Below the pieces are notes generated by a model, which did no database searches, was not told the origin of the DNA, and saw only the letters and a list, made by a program, of their open reading frames with translations. The position numbers and the translations under genes were made by a program. Below, piece by piece: positions 46,084-55,762 of a stretch of DNA of 64,000 bases. Origin of the DNA: Streptomyces sp. B21-105 (lineage in GTDB: Bacteria; Actinomycetota; Actinomycetes; Streptomycetales; Streptomycetaceae); the NCBI RefSeq assembly GCF_036898465.1, contig NZ_JARUMJ010000001.1, positions 8,370,001 through 8,434,000 of the forward strand, read 5' to 3'. The first letter of the stretch is position 1. Every line of letters begins with the position of its first letter.

Positions 46084-47520
46084 ATGCCGTTGCTCGACCC
46101 CACCAACTGGCAGCCCCGCACCCTGTCGGGCCCCCGGTACACCGTCACCGAGCCCGCCACCGGCGAGCAGCTGGGCACGGTCGTCCTGGCAGCCGGCGCG
46201 GATGTCGCGCCGGCCGCCGAGGCCGCCCGCGCCGCGCAGGCCGAGTGGGCCCGCGTCCCGCACTTCGTCCGCGCCGGAGTGCTGCGCCGGGCCGGCGACC
46301 TGTTCGCCGCGCACGCCGAGGAACTGCGCGAGTGGATCGTCCGTGAGTCGGGCTCGATCGCGGGCAAGGCCGACTTCGAGCTGCACGTCGCGGCCCAGGA
46401 GTGCTACGAGGCCGCAGCCCTCGCCTCCCGCCCGGCCGGCCAGGTCCTGCCCAGCGAGGCGCCCCGGCTGTCGTACACCCGGCGGGTCCCCGTCGGCGTC
46501 GTGGGCGTGATCTCCCCCTTCAACGCCCCGCTGATCCTGTCGATCCGCTCCGTCGCGCCCGCCCTCGCGCTCGGCAACGCCGTCGTCCTCAAGCCGGACC
46601 CGCGCACCGCCGTCTGCGGCGGGCTGTCGCTGGCCGCGGTGTTCGCTGAGGCGGGACTGCCCGAGGACCTGCTGCACGTCCTGCCGGGCGGCGCCGAGAC
46701 CGGCGAGGCCCTGGTCGCCGACCCGCGCGTGCCGGTCATCTCGTTCACCGGCTCCACCGCGGCCGGCCGGTCCGTCGGCGAGGCGGCCGGACGTCACCTC
46801 AAGCGCGCGCACCTCGAACTCGGCGGCAACTCCGCCCTGATCGTGCTCGAGGACGCCGACCTCGACGCGGTGATCTCCACGGCCGCCTGGGGCTCGTTCT
46901 TCCACCAGGGCCAGATCTGCATGACCACCGGCCGCCACCTGGTGCACGCCTCCCTCTACGAGGAGTACGTCGAGCGGCTCGCGGCGAAGGCCGACGCGCT
47001 CGCCGTCGGCGACCCGCACCGCGCGCAGGTGCACCTCGGCCCGCTCATCGACGACGGCCAGCTCGCCAAGGTGCACGGCCTGGTGGAGGCCAGCACGGCG
47101 GCCGGGGCGAAGCTCGCCGCGGGCGGCACCCACCAGGACCGCTTCTACCGGCCGACGGTCCTCGCGGGCGTCGGCGACGACACCCCCGCCTACGCGGAGG
47201 AGGTCTTCGGACCGGTGGCCCCCGTGCGCCCCTTCACCACGCCGGACGAGGCGGCGGCGCTGGCCGCGCGCAGCTCCTACGGACTCTCGCTCGGCATCGT
47301 CACCCGCGACGCGGCCCGCGGCCTCGACCTGGCCGAGCGGGTGCCGACCGGCATCGTGCACATCAACGACCAGACCGTGAACGACGAGGCCGTGGCGCCC
47401 TTCGGCGGGGTCGCCGCCTCCGGCACCGGCGCCCGGTTCGGCGGCGAGGCCAACCTGGAGGCCTTCACCGACGTGCGGTGGACGACGGTGCGGGCCGACG
47501 TGGCGCCGTACCCGTTCTAG
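46084..47520 (+). CDS. Aldehyde dehydrogenase, benzaldehyde dehydrogenase-like
   Basis: A 478-residue NAD(P)-dependent aldehyde dehydrogenase, oxidising aldehydes to acids. Motifs: VGVISPFNAPLILSIRSVAPAL near residue 140, FTGSTAAGRSVGEAAG near 221 (cofactor binding), ELGGNSALIVL near 247 with the general-base Glu, and FFHQGQICMTTGRHL near 275 with the catalytic Cys. The sequence resembles benzaldehyde dehydrogenases (XylC/MdlD types). With PobA it suggests use of an aromatic aldehyde or acid. The spacing after pobA is 39 bp, consistent with an operon. Confidence 0.87.
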   Translation: MPLLDPTNWQPRTLSGPRYTVTEPATGEQLGTVVLAAGADVAPAAEAARAAQAEWARVPHFVRAGVLRRAGDLFAAHAEELREWIVRESGSIAGKADFELHVAAQECYEAAALASRPAGQVLPSEAPRLSYTRRVPVGVVGVISPFNAPLILSIRSVAPALALGNAVVLKPDPRTAVCGGLSLAAVFAEAGLPEDLLHVLPGGAETGEALVADPRVPVISFTGSTAAGRSVGEAAGRHLKRAHLELGGNSALIVLEDADLDAVISTAAWGSFFHQGQICMTTGRHLVHASLYEEYVERLAAKADALAVGDPHRAQVHLGPLIDDGQLAKVHGLVEASTAAGAKLAAGGTHQDRFYRPTVLAGVGDDTPAYAEEVFGPVAPVRPFTTPDEAAALAARSSYGLSLGIVTRDAARGLDLAERVPTGIVHINDQTVNDEAVAPFGGVAASGTGARFGGEANLEAFTDVRWTTVRADVAPYPF

Positions 47521-47532
47521 AGCCGCGCCGCC

Positions 47533-47590
47533 CACCGGGGCTGCCACCGGGGACGGCCAACCGGGGACGGCCCACCGGGGTTGCCTGCCG
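47533..47590. repeat. Degenerate ACCGGGG tandem repeat
   Basis: Four to five copies of a roughly 13-bp unit containing ACCGGGG lie between the dehydrogenase stop and the convergent thioredoxin stop. Confidence 0.7.
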
Positions 47591-47611
47591 GGAACTGCCG
47601 CCCGCCGGGGG

Positions 47612-48016
<405 letters not shown>

Positions 48017-48167
48017 GACCTGATTCCTTCTTCCCGGAGTTCTGTCGGGTGCGTCCTGTGCGTCCCGACATGGGGTGAGGCCGCCCGGCACAACGCCGGC
48101 GGCCGGGCGCGTATTCCGCGCCCCTACCCGTGTGGCCACCCCGCACACCACCCACCAGACTGACCCC

Positions 48168-49586
48168 ATGACGGAAACGGAAACCAACGCGTACGACGTC
48201 GTGGTGCTCGGGGCCGGGCCCGTGGGGGAGAACGTCGCCGACCGCACCCGCGCGGCCGGCCTCAGCACCGCGGTCGTGGAGAGTGAACTCGTCGGCGGCG
48301 AGTGCTCGTACTGGGCCTGTATGCCCAGCAAGGCCCTGCTGCGCCCGGTCATCGCCCGCGCCGACGCGCGCAGGCTGCCCGGTCTGCGCCAGGCCGTACA
48401 GGGCCCCCTGGACGCCGACGCCGTCCTCGCCCGCCGCAACTGGTACACCGGCGACTGGACGGACGACGGCCAGGCCGACTGGCTGGGGAGCATCGGCGCG
48501 GACCTCCACCGCGGCCACGCCAGACTGACCGGCCCGCGCACGGTGACCGTGGGGGACACCGTCCTCACGGCCCGCCACGCGGTCGTCGTCGCCACCGGCA
48601 CCCGCGCCGCCCTCCCCGACCTGCCCGGCCTCGCCGAGGTCCGGCCCTGGACGAGCCGGGAGGCCACCAGCGCCCAGGCCGCGCCCGGCCGGCTCGTCGT
48701 GGTCGGCGGGGGAGTCGTCGCCACCGAGATGGCCACCGCCTGGCAGGCCCTCGGCTCGCGGGTCACCCTCCTGGTGCGGGGCGAGGGCCTGCTCGACCGC
48801 ATGGAGCCGTTCGCCGGCGAACTCGTCGCGGAGGCGCTGACCGAGGCCGGCGCGGACGTGCGCACCGGCACCTCGGTGGCGTCGGTGACCCGCACGGACG
48901 GTGTCGTCGTGGTCGTCACCGACACCGGGGAGCGCATCGAGGCCGACGAGATCCTCTTCGCCGTCGGCCGCGCCCCGCGCACCGACGACATCGGCCTCGA
49001 GACGGTCGGCCTGGAACCCGGCTCCTGGCTCGGCGTCGACGACAGCATGCGCGTCACCGGCACCGACTGGCTCTACGGCGTCGGCGACGTCAACCACCGT
49101 GCCCTCCTCACCCACCAGGGCAAGTACCAGGCCCGGATCGCGGGCGCCGCCATCGCCGCCCGCGCCGCCGGAACACCCCTGACGCAGAACGGCCCGTGGG
49201 GCGCCCACGCCGCCACCGCCGACCACGAGTCCGTCCCGCAGGTCGTGTTCACCGACCCGGAGGCGGCCTCCGTCGGCCTCTCCCTCGCGGAGGCCGAACG
49301 GGCCGGACACCGGGTGCGGGCCGTCGACGTCGACATGTCGTCGGTGGCCGGAGCCGGCCTGTACGCCGAGGGCTACAAGGGTCGCGCCCGGATGGTGGTC
49401 GACCTGGAGCGGGAGATCCTGCGCGGCGTCACCTTCGTCGGTCCCGGCGTCGGCGAGCTGATCCACTCCGCGACCGTCGCCGTCGTCGGCCAGGTCCCCA
49501 TCGCCCGCCTGTGGCACGCCGTCCCGTCCTACCCGACGATCAGTGAGGTGTGGCTGCGCCTGCTGGAGGCGTTCCGGGACGACTGA
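48168..49586 (+). CDS. FAD-dependent disulfide oxidoreductase (mercuric-reductase/LPD-like)
   Basis: A 472-residue class I pyridine nucleotide-disulfide oxidoreductase. VVVLGAGPVGENVADRTRAAG is the FAD motif; GGECSYWACMPSKALLRP near residue 43 holds a CxxxxC redox pair in a variant of the usual CxxxxC loop. VVVGGGVVATEMATAWQALG near 180 is the NAD(P) motif. FVGPGVGELIHSATVAVVGQ near the end has His but not the usual HAH...E pair of lipoamide dehydrogenases, so its substrate is unclear. No ribosome binding site precedes ATG 48168; CAGACT at 48156-48161 could be a leaderless -10 box. Confidence 0.85.
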   Translation: MTETETNAYDVVVLGAGPVGENVADRTRAAGLSTAVVESELVGGECSYWACMPSKALLRPVIARADARRLPGLRQAVQGPLDADAVLARRNWYTGDWTDDGQADWLGSIGADLHRGHARLTGPRTVTVGDTVLTARHAVVVATGTRAALPDLPGLAEVRPWTSREATSAQAAPGRLVVVGGGVVATEMATAWQALGSRVTLLVRGEGLLDRMEPFAGELVAEALTEAGADVRTGTSVASVTRTDGVVVVVTDTGERIEADEILFAVGRAPRTDDIGLETVGLEPGSWLGVDDSMRVTGTDWLYGVGDVNHRALLTHQGKYQARIAGAAIAARAAGTPLTQNGPWGAHAATADHESVPQVVFTDPEAASVGLSLAEAERAGHRVRAVDVDMSSVAGAGLYAEGYKGRARMVVDLEREILRGVTFVGPGVGELIHSATVAVVGQVPIARLWHAVPSYPTISEVWLRLLEAFRDD

Positions 49587-49607
49587 CTGGACAACCGACT
49601 GGACAAC
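49585..49607. repeat. 12-bp tandem duplication in convergent gap
   Basis: GACTGGACAAC occurs at 49585-49595 and 49597-49607, starting in the stop codon of the oxidoreductase. Confidence 0.75.
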
Positions 49608-49611
49608 TGAC

Positions 49612-50256
49612 CTACGGCAGCTCGAAGTTCAGCGCCCGTGCCGCCTCGACGGGGGTCGGCTGCGCCCACCGCTCCCGGACCGTGCGTTCGGCGGCGAGCG
49701 AGCGCGGTTCGGCCCGGTCGAGGTAGAGCATGCCGTCGAGGTGGTCCGTCTCGTGCTGGACGATCCGGGCGGGCCAGCCCGCGAACACCTCGTCCAGCGG
49801 CCTGCCGTGCTCGTCCTCGCCATTCAGCCGGACCTCGAAGTGCCGGGCCACCACCGCCTGGTAGCCGGGGACGCTCAGACAGCCCTCGAAGAACGCGGCC
49901 CGGGCCGAACCCACCGGCTCGTACGACGGGTTGACCAGCACCCGGAACGGCTGGGGCACCCTGCCGCGGGCCTGCCGCACCTCCTCCGGCACCGTCGCCG
50001 GGTCCTCGACGACCGCGATCCGCAACGCCACGCCGACCTGCGGCGCGGCGAGACCGACACCGGGCGCGGCGTGCATCGTGCGGCGCAGCGCCTCGACGAA
50101 GCGGGCCAGCAGCGCGGGGGCGAGCTGACCCTCGTAACGTGCCGTGCCCGCCCGCAGAACGGGGTCGCCGGCCAGGACGAGCGGCAACGGGCCGCCGGAC
50201 GCGAGGAGTTCCTCGATCCGTTCGGCAAGGGGCGCGAGGGGACGGGGAGATGCCAT
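49612..50256 (-). CDS. def: Peptide deformylase
   Basis: A 214-residue peptide deformylase that removes N-formyl groups from nascent proteins. All three motifs are intact: GVGLAAPQVG near residue 66, EGCLSVPG near 128, and QHETDHLDG near 170, whose Cys and two His bind the catalytic metal. The N-terminal 40 residues extend beyond the usual core. Start 50256 is preferred because CATGCT just upstream on the minus strand resembles a leaderless -10 box. It is one of what are usually several Streptomyces deformylases. Confidence 0.93.
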   Translation of the reverse strand: MASPRPLAPLAERIEELLASGGPLPLVLAGDPVLRAGTARYEGQLAPALLARFVEALRRTMHAAPGVGLAAPQVGVALRIAVVEDPATVPEEVRQARGRVPQPFRVLVNPSYEPVGSARAAFFEGCLSVPGYQAVVARHFEVRLNGEDEHGRPLDEVFAGWPARIVQHETDHLDGMLYLDRAEPRSLAAERTVRERWAQPTPVEAARALNFELP

Positions 50257-50380
50257 CGAGCCAGCATGCCACGGCCACACCCGGCGTGACGCAGGTCACT
50301 CGAAGTGGCGGGAACTCGGAGGCGCAGGCCCCCGACTACTGGAGCGCACGGCCGAGAACAGCCTTCGCCCCGCTCTGTTT

Positions 50381-50455
50381 CCCAAGCCCAAATGCCCAAA
50401 TGCCCGAAGCCCCAAGCCCCAAGCCCCAAGCCCCAACGCTCAAATGCCCGAAGCC
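50381..50455. repeat. CCCAAGC/CCAAATG heptamer repeats
   Basis: Roughly nine short units of CCCAAGC and CCAAATG type sit in the region upstream of the PepSY gene. The tract is AT-richer than the surroundings and looks like slippage-derived sequence. Confidence 0.75.
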
Positions 50456-50507
50456 TGACGCCCACGCCCGACGCCCCGTTCGCTCCCCGTCCCCGGAGAA
50501 GCCGCCG

Positions 50508-51908
50508 ATGTCCACCGCTCCCTCCCTCGCCGCGGAAGAGGCCCCGCAGTCGGCGGCCCTCGAGCCGAGGACCCACGGCCCGTGGGCCGCACTGCGCCCG
50601 CTGGTCCTGCGCCTGCACTTCTACGCCGGCGTGTTCGTGGCGCCCTTCCTGCTGGTCGCCGCCGCCACCGGCTTCCTGTACGCCGCCTCGTTCCAGGCCG
50701 AGAAGCTCCTGTACGCGCATGAGACGACCGTGCCCGTCGGCGACGCGAAGCTGCCGATTTCCCAGCAGGTCGACGCCGCTCGCAAGGCCCACCCCGAGGG
50801 GACCGTCTCGGCGGTGCGGCCCTCACCCGAGGACGACGCCTCCACCCGCGTGATGCTGTCCGGCGTCGACGGGGTCGGCGCCACGCACACCCTCGCGGTG
50901 TTCGTCGATCCGTACACCGGCGAGGTGCGCGGCGCGCTGGAACAGTACGGCTCGACGGGCGCGCTGCCGCTGCGCACCTGGATCGACGAGTTCCACCGCG
51001 ATCTGCACCTCGGTGAGAACGGCCGCCTCTACAGCGAACTCGCCGCGAGCTGGCTGTGGGTGATCGCGGGCGGCGGAGTCGTGCTGTGGTTCTCCCGTCG
51101 GCGCGCGCGGCGCAAGGTCCGCGGGGTCACCGGACGGCGGCGCACGCTCGGCCTGCACGGCAGCGTCGGCGTCTGGGCGGCGGCCGGCTTGTTCTTCCTG
51201 TCCGCGACCGGCCTGACCTGGTCGACGTACGCGGGCGCCCACATCGACGAGCTGCGCACCTCGCTCGGCCAGGCCACCCCGTCGGTGTCGGCGGCCGCGG
51301 GCGGCGGCGACCACGCCGGTCACGACGCGGCCTCCAAGGCGGGCGGGGACGGCGCACACGGCGTGGGCCTCGACAAGGTCCTGGCCGCCGCGCGCGCCGA
51401 GGGCCTCGGCGACCCGGTCGAGATCGTCCCGCCCGCCGACGCCTCGTCCGCCTACGTCGTCAAGCAGGTGCAGCGCAGCTGGCCCGAGAAGCAGGACGCG
51501 GTCGCGGTGGACCCGGCGTCCGGCGAGGTCACCGACACCGTGCGGTTCGCCGACCACCCGCCCCTGGCCAAGCTGACCCGGTACGGCATCGACCTGCACA
51601 CCGGCGTCCTGTTCGGCCTGGCCAACCAGATCGCGCTGATGCTCCTCGCGCTCGCGCTGATCCTGCTCATCATGTGGGGCTACCGCATGTGGTGGCAGCG
51701 GGGCCGGGGCAACGCCTTCGGCCGGCCGGTCCCGCGCGGAGCCTGGGCGCAGGTCCCGCCGCACGTCCTGGTCCCGCTGCTGGCGGCGGTCGCCGTGGTC
51801 GGCTACTTCGTCCCGCTGCTCGGTATCCCGCTCGCCGCATTCCTCGTGGTGGACGTCGTCCTCGGCGAGATCGCGCACCGGCGCGGACGACGGACGCCCG
51901 CCGCATGA
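50508..51908 (+). CDS. PepSY-associated transmembrane protein (possible iron/flavin reductase)
   Basis: A 466-residue membrane protein. Hydrophobic segments are at about 38-60 (FYAGVFVAPFLLVAAATGFLY), 183-205, 222-245, and 370-395, with two further helices after residue 415. The extracytoplasmic part between the first two helices has PepSY-like sequence (AARKAHPEGTVSAV). A His/Ala/Gly-rich loop (GGGDHAGHDAASKAGGDGAHG) may bind metal. Relatives are annotated as PepSY_TM or PiuB-like and have been linked to iron uptake. It has conserved histidines in FHRDLHLGE and LHTGVLFG that could bind haem. The start follows GGAGAA. Confidence 0.8.
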   Translation: MSTAPSLAAEEAPQSAALEPRTHGPWAALRPLVLRLHFYAGVFVAPFLLVAAATGFLYAASFQAEKLLYAHETTVPVGDAKLPISQQVDAARKAHPEGTVSAVRPSPEDDASTRVMLSGVDGVGATHTLAVFVDPYTGEVRGALEQYGSTGALPLRTWIDEFHRDLHLGENGRLYSELAASWLWVIAGGGVVLWFSRRRARRKVRGVTGRRRTLGLHGSVGVWAAAGLFFLSATGLTWSTYAGAHIDELRTSLGQATPSVSAAAGGGDHAGHDAASKAGGDGAHGVGLDKVLAAARAEGLGDPVEIVPPADASSAYVVKQVQRSWPEKQDAVAVDPASGEVTDTVRFADHPPLAKLTRYGIDLHTGVLFGLANQIALMLLALALILLIMWGYRMWWQRGRGNAFGRPVPRGAWAQVPPHVLVPLLAAVAVVGYFVPLLGIPLAAFLVVDVVLGEIAHRRGRRTPAA

Positions 51909-52029
51909 ACCGTCGAGGACGGCGTGAGCGGCCGGGCGGTGACGACCCGTCACCGCCCGGCCGCTCACGCCGCCGTGGCCGCCTGCCGCCCGGGACGGCC
52001 GTCGTCCGGGCGGTGGCGGCGCGGGCCCG

Positions 52030-52407
52030 TCAGTCCTGCGGGAAGTCGCCCGCCAGCGCCGAGGCTATCCGCAAGTGCGGCCCCGCCTCCGTGTGCCGGC
52101 CCTGACGCTCCAGGGTGCGGCCCAGCATCAGCCGGGCGTAGTGCTCGACCGGATCGCGCTCCACGATGAGCCGCAACTCGCTCTCGGCGCGGCGAAGTTG
52201 GGCCGAGTGGTAGTAGGCGCGGGCCAGCAGCAGGCGCGGTCCGGTCTGCTCCGGCGTCTCCGCGACCAGGCCGGCCAGCACCCGGGCCGCGGCGGTGTAC
52301 TCCCGCGCCCCGAAGAACAACTGCGCCCGCTCCCAGCGCTCGGCCGGCGTCCCGTGGGAGTAGTACTCCTCGGTCCCGCCGTGTGCCCTCTCGTACCTCA
52401 TGTCCAC
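52030..52407 (-). CDS. TPR-repeat protein
   Basis: A 125-residue protein made of about two and a half tetratricopeptide-like helical pairs (AQLFFGAREYTAAARVLAGL, LLARAYYHSAQLRRAESELR, ARLMLGRTLERQGRHTEAG). Such repeats mediate protein contacts. The function is unknown, though similar short TPR proteins are common in Streptomyces. GTG 52407 is preferred over ATG 52401 because AGGAGG lies 6 nt before it. It is divergent from the response regulator gene. Confidence 0.75.
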   Translation of the reverse strand: MDMRYERAHGGTEEYYSHGTPAERWERAQLFFGAREYTAAARVLAGLVAETPEQTGPRLLLARAYYHSAQLRRAESELRLIVERDPVEHYARLMLGRTLERQGRHTEAGPHLRIASALAGDFPQD

Positions 52408-52579
52408 TGCTGACCTCCTTCGAGGCCGTCAACCGGACCGGCTAGTTGAATATTCCACTATGTGGGCCGGTGGCGTGAATGCCAGCGGCGGTCACCGAGC
52501 GAGGCCTACGATGCACACAGCGGGACGTGACATGCGCACGTTACCCGTGAGGACGGACGACGCAGGGCGGGGTGGTGTC

Positions 52580-53275
52580 ATGGAGCCGGACACGACGGGC
52601 GGCGACGACGTCATCAAGGTCGCCGCCGTGGACGACCACCCGGTTCTCCTCGACGGCATCGCGGCCCACTTCGCCCGGCACGGCCCCGACATCCGGCTCG
52701 TCGCGACGGCCGAGGACGTCGACGAACTGCTCGACACGCAGACCGGCGACGACGCGGCCTCCGTCGTCCTGCTCGACCTGCGGCTGCGCGACGGCAGCGA
52801 TATCGCGTCCAACGTCCGCCGACTGCGGGCCGCCGGGGCGCGGGTGCTGGTGTACACCGGTGAGCAGCGTCCCGCCCTGGTGCGCCGGGCGCTCGACGAA
52901 GGTGCCCTGGGCCTGGTGCTGAAGGAGGATCCGCCGGACCGACTCGTCCAGGCCATCCGCACGGTGGACACCGGCGAGATGTACGTGTCCAGCCGTCTCG
53001 CCCACTCGATCGTGAGCGATCCGCGCGGCAGAGTCCGGCTGTCCGCGCGGCAGGCGCAGGTGCTGGAACTCATCGCCAAGGGCCTGCCGTACACGGACAT
53101 CGCGTGCAAGCTGCACATCAACGAGGAGACCGTGCACACCCATCGCAAACGGGCCGTCGAGGCCTACGCGAAGGCCGGCGAACAGGTGGGAGGCACCGGA
53201 GAACTCGTCTACCGGGTCGTGGCCGACGGCCACATCGACATCGGCCCGGACCTGCCCGAACAGGCACGTCCCTGA
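52580..53275 (+). CDS. NarL/FixJ-family response regulator
   Basis: A 231-residue two-component regulator. The receiver domain has VDDHPVLLDG near residue 16 and the phosphoacceptor Asp in VVLLDLRLRDGSD near 58; KEDPPDRLVQAI holds the conserved Lys. The LuxR-type helix-turn-helix is LSARQAQVLELIAKGL followed by YTDIACKLHINEETVHTHRK, then a longer C-terminal segment than usual. It lies upstream of the sensor kinase gene, 47 bp apart. Start 52580 is taken because GGGCGGGG is placed as a ribosome binding site; TACGAT at 52507-52512 may be the -10 box. ATG codons at 52511 and 52532 are alternatives. Confidence 0.85.
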   Translation: MEPDTTGGDDVIKVAAVDDHPVLLDGIAAHFARHGPDIRLVATAEDVDELLDTQTGDDAASVVLLDLRLRDGSDIASNVRRLRAAGARVLVYTGEQRPALVRRALDEGALGLVLKEDPPDRLVQAIRTVDTGEMYVSSRLAHSIVSDPRGRVRLSARQAQVLELIAKGLPYTDIACKLHINEETVHTHRKRAVEAYAKAGEQVGGTGELVYRVVADGHIDIGPDLPEQARP

Positions 53276-53322
53276 CGCCGGGGTCATACCGGCACGGCGT
53301 CGAGCACGGGCTGTCGCGCGCG

Positions 53323-55626
53323 GTGGCCGCCCTGTCGGCCCTGTTCGCCGTCAACTGGGCGGTGCTCCTGCTCCCAGGAGGTCCGGAACGCGAGCCGGAC
53401 GTCCGCGCCGTGGCCGTGGTGTTCCTCGGGCAGGGCGTGGTGACGGCCGTGCGGGGAGCGCGTGGGGCGCTGTCCCGCGCGGACGGCCACGTCGCCGCCG
53501 CACTGGCGCTCCTCGGACAGGTGGTGCTCGCCGTGGGCGGCGCCTCCCGCGTCGTGATCGGACAGCGATGTCTGCTGGCGGCTCCCGCCGTGCTGCTCGC
53601 CGCCGTGCTGCTGTCCCGCGGGGCGAGACGCTGGGCCCTCTGCGCGGCGATCGGCGCGCAGGTCGCGACCTCCTGGTCCGCGGACGGTCCCGCAGGGGCC
53701 GTCGAGGGCGTCTGGCCGCTGGTGGCGACGGCGGTTGCCGGCGACGTGCTCGTCCCGCTGATGCGCGCCGCGGGCGACCGGGCCGACCGGGCGCAACATC
53801 GGGCTCGGGCGGCGCGGGCGGCGGCCGGCAGGGCGGAAGGCCGACGCGAGGCACATCGGCATTTCCAGGGGATGCTGCACGACGAAGTCAGCACGGCCCT
53901 GCAAGCCATCGCCATGCCCTGGGTCCCGGCGGCCCGGCTCCGGGAGGCGGCCTCCGGCGCCCTGGCCGCGCTCGCCGCGGCCCCGGCCGCGCCGGGCCTT
54001 GGCGGCCGGAGGGATCTGGCAGCCGTCGTGCGCGCGTTACGGCCGCCCACGGGAACGGTGCTGACGGTCGACGCCGTAGGCCCCCTCCCGGTCCCGCAGC
54101 GGGTGGCCGGCGCGACGATGACTGCGGCTCGCGAGGCGCTGCGCAACATCGAGAACCACGCCGCGGCCGGCACCGTCCGCATACGGCTTCGGCGCGGCGA
54201 CACACCGGCTCACCCGGAAGCGGAAACGGAAGCGGAAACAGAAACGGAAACAGAGCCGGAGCCGGAGCCGGAGTCGGAGGGCGGCGAGGGCTTCACCCTG
54301 AGCATCACGGACGACGGCACGGGTTTCGCCACCGCGGAACTCGCCGCCTCCTCGGTGGGGTTACGGCGCAGAGTGCTCCGCGAGATGGAGGAGGTCCAAG
54401 GACGCGCCGAGGTCCACAGCACCCCCGGCCGCGGGACGACCGTGCGACTGCGGTGGCGTCCCCCGGCCGCCACACCGGCGGTGGACGCCGGCCCTGCGGC
54501 CCTGGTGGGAGGGGCGCCCCAGGACACGCTCGCGATGATGCGGGCCGCGGTGGGGGACGTGCGGCGTCCGCTGGCCGCCGTCTGCCTGCCGTTCCTCACC
54601 GTCATGGGCCTCGTCGCCGTCCTCCACACCTCCCTGACCTCGGGCACCGTCCCCCTGCTGATCTGGTACGCGCTGCTCGCGGTCCTCACCGTGGGCCTCC
54701 TGCTGCGGGCGGACTCGCGGATCGCGGGCCCGGTCGCAGCAGCAGCCTGTGCGTTCGCCGTCGCCGGGGCGCTCGGCAGCTTCCTCGTGCTGCCCTTGAC
54801 CGCTCTCCACGACTACGCGTCCTGGCCCATCGGCGCCGTGACACCGTTGCTGACCCTGCTGGTGATCGTCCGCCCGGCCTGGGAGGCGCTGACGGCGCTG
54901 GCGCTGGAGCAGGCCGGCATCGTCGCCCTGGTCGTCTCCGGCCCGCCGATCGCCTCCTCCGCCGGTGAGACCGTCGCCATCGTGCTGCCCGCCCTTTGCG
55001 CACCCGCGCTCGGCGTCGTCGCGGGCCTCGCCATCGGGCGGACGGTGGCCCGGCTGGGCGGGGCGACGGCGCGTGCGGAGGCCGACCGGTCGGCCGTGCT
55101 CGCCACCGAGGCGGCTCGGCAGGCCCGTGAGGAGTCGCACCGCAGACGGCTGGCCGACCTCGGTGAGGAGATTCTGCCGTTCCTCGCGGACGTGGGGGCC
55201 GGGCGGTGCGGCGCCGAGGAGGCCGGCGTACGGGACCGGGCCCGTCTGCTCGCGAGCGCGGTGCGGGACGAGATCCAACTCCCGGGCGTGTTCGACCGCA
55301 CCGTACGCGCACTGCTCAGCGCGGCCCGCCGCGCGGACTGCGCCGTCGTCATCCAGTCGGACTCCGACGACCCGCATCCGCCGGCGTTCCTGCGACTGCT
55401 GCTGACAGCCGCACTGGCCCACGGTCCGGCGCCGTGCGAGGTCACCCTGACCCTGAGCACGACGGCGGCGCGGACCGTGCGTGCCTCCCTGGTCGTCCTG
55501 CCGGGGGACGAGCGGCGGGCGCACGCCCTGCGCGAGGCGCTCGCCGGGACCGGCGCCGGCGCCGACGCGCAGGTGCTGAACTCCCCCACCTCCACCTGGG
55601 TCGAGGCGAGCGTGCGCACACCTTGA
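53323..55626 (+). CDS. Large sensor histidine kinase with two membrane blocks
   Basis: A 767-residue sensor kinase of the HisKA_3 (NarX-like) type. An N-terminal block of four or five hydrophobic helices (residues 1-150) is followed by a basic coiled segment and the phosphoacceptor H186 in QGMLHDEVSTALQAI. The HATPase domain has N-box residues near 275-278 (REALRNIENHA), the G1 box DDGTGF at 330-335, and SVGLRRRV. Between these boxes an acidic repeat (residues 299-320, alternating E with T, A and P) is inserted. A second block of four to five helices (415-590) and a C-terminal domain of about 170 residues follow. The start GTG 53323 is tentative: no strong ribosome binding site, and no start codon lies between the regulator stop and this point. 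Confidence 0.72.
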   Translation: MAALSALFAVNWAVLLLPGGPEREPDVRAVAVVFLGQGVVTAVRGARGALSRADGHVAAALALLGQVVLAVGGASRVVIGQRCLLAAPAVLLAAVLLSRGARRWALCAAIGAQVATSWSADGPAGAVEGVWPLVATAVAGDVLVPLMRAAGDRADRAQHRARAARAAAGRAEGRREAHRHFQGMLHDEVSTALQAIAMPWVPAARLREAASGALAALAAAPAAPGLGGRRDLAAVVRALRPPTGTVLTVDAVGPLPVPQRVAGATMTAAREALRNIENHAAAGTVRIRLRRGDTPAHPEAETEAETETETEPEPEPESEGGEGFTLSITDDGTGFATAELAASSVGLRRRVLREMEEVQGRAEVHSTPGRGTTVRLRWRPPAATPAVDAGPAALVGGAPQDTLAMMRAAVGDVRRPLAAVCLPFLTVMGLVAVLHTSLTSGTVPLLIWYALLAVLTVGLLLRADSRIAGPVAAAACAFAVAGALGSFLVLPLTALHDYASWPIGAVTPLLTLLVIVRPAWEALTALALEQAGIVALVVSGPPIASSAGETVAIVLPALCAPALGVVAGLAIGRTVARLGGATARAEADRSAVLATEAARQAREESHRRRLADLGEEILPFLADVGAGRCGAEEAGVRDRARLLASAVRDEIQLPGVFDRTVRALLSAARRADCAVVIQSDSDDPHPPAFLRLLLTAALAHGPAPCEVTLTLSTTAARTVRASLVVLPGDERRAHALREALAGTGAGADAQVLNSPTSTWVEASVRTP

Positions 55627-55762
55627 CCGTGCGCACACCGAGACCGTGCGGGCCCGACCCGCTCCGGCTGTCCCCGCAGGCGGGGACAGACAGGACACGC
55701 CGCGGCCGCGAGCATCGAGGAAGGCTGGGGCACGGGGCTCCGGTCCTCACGAGGGGACGGCC

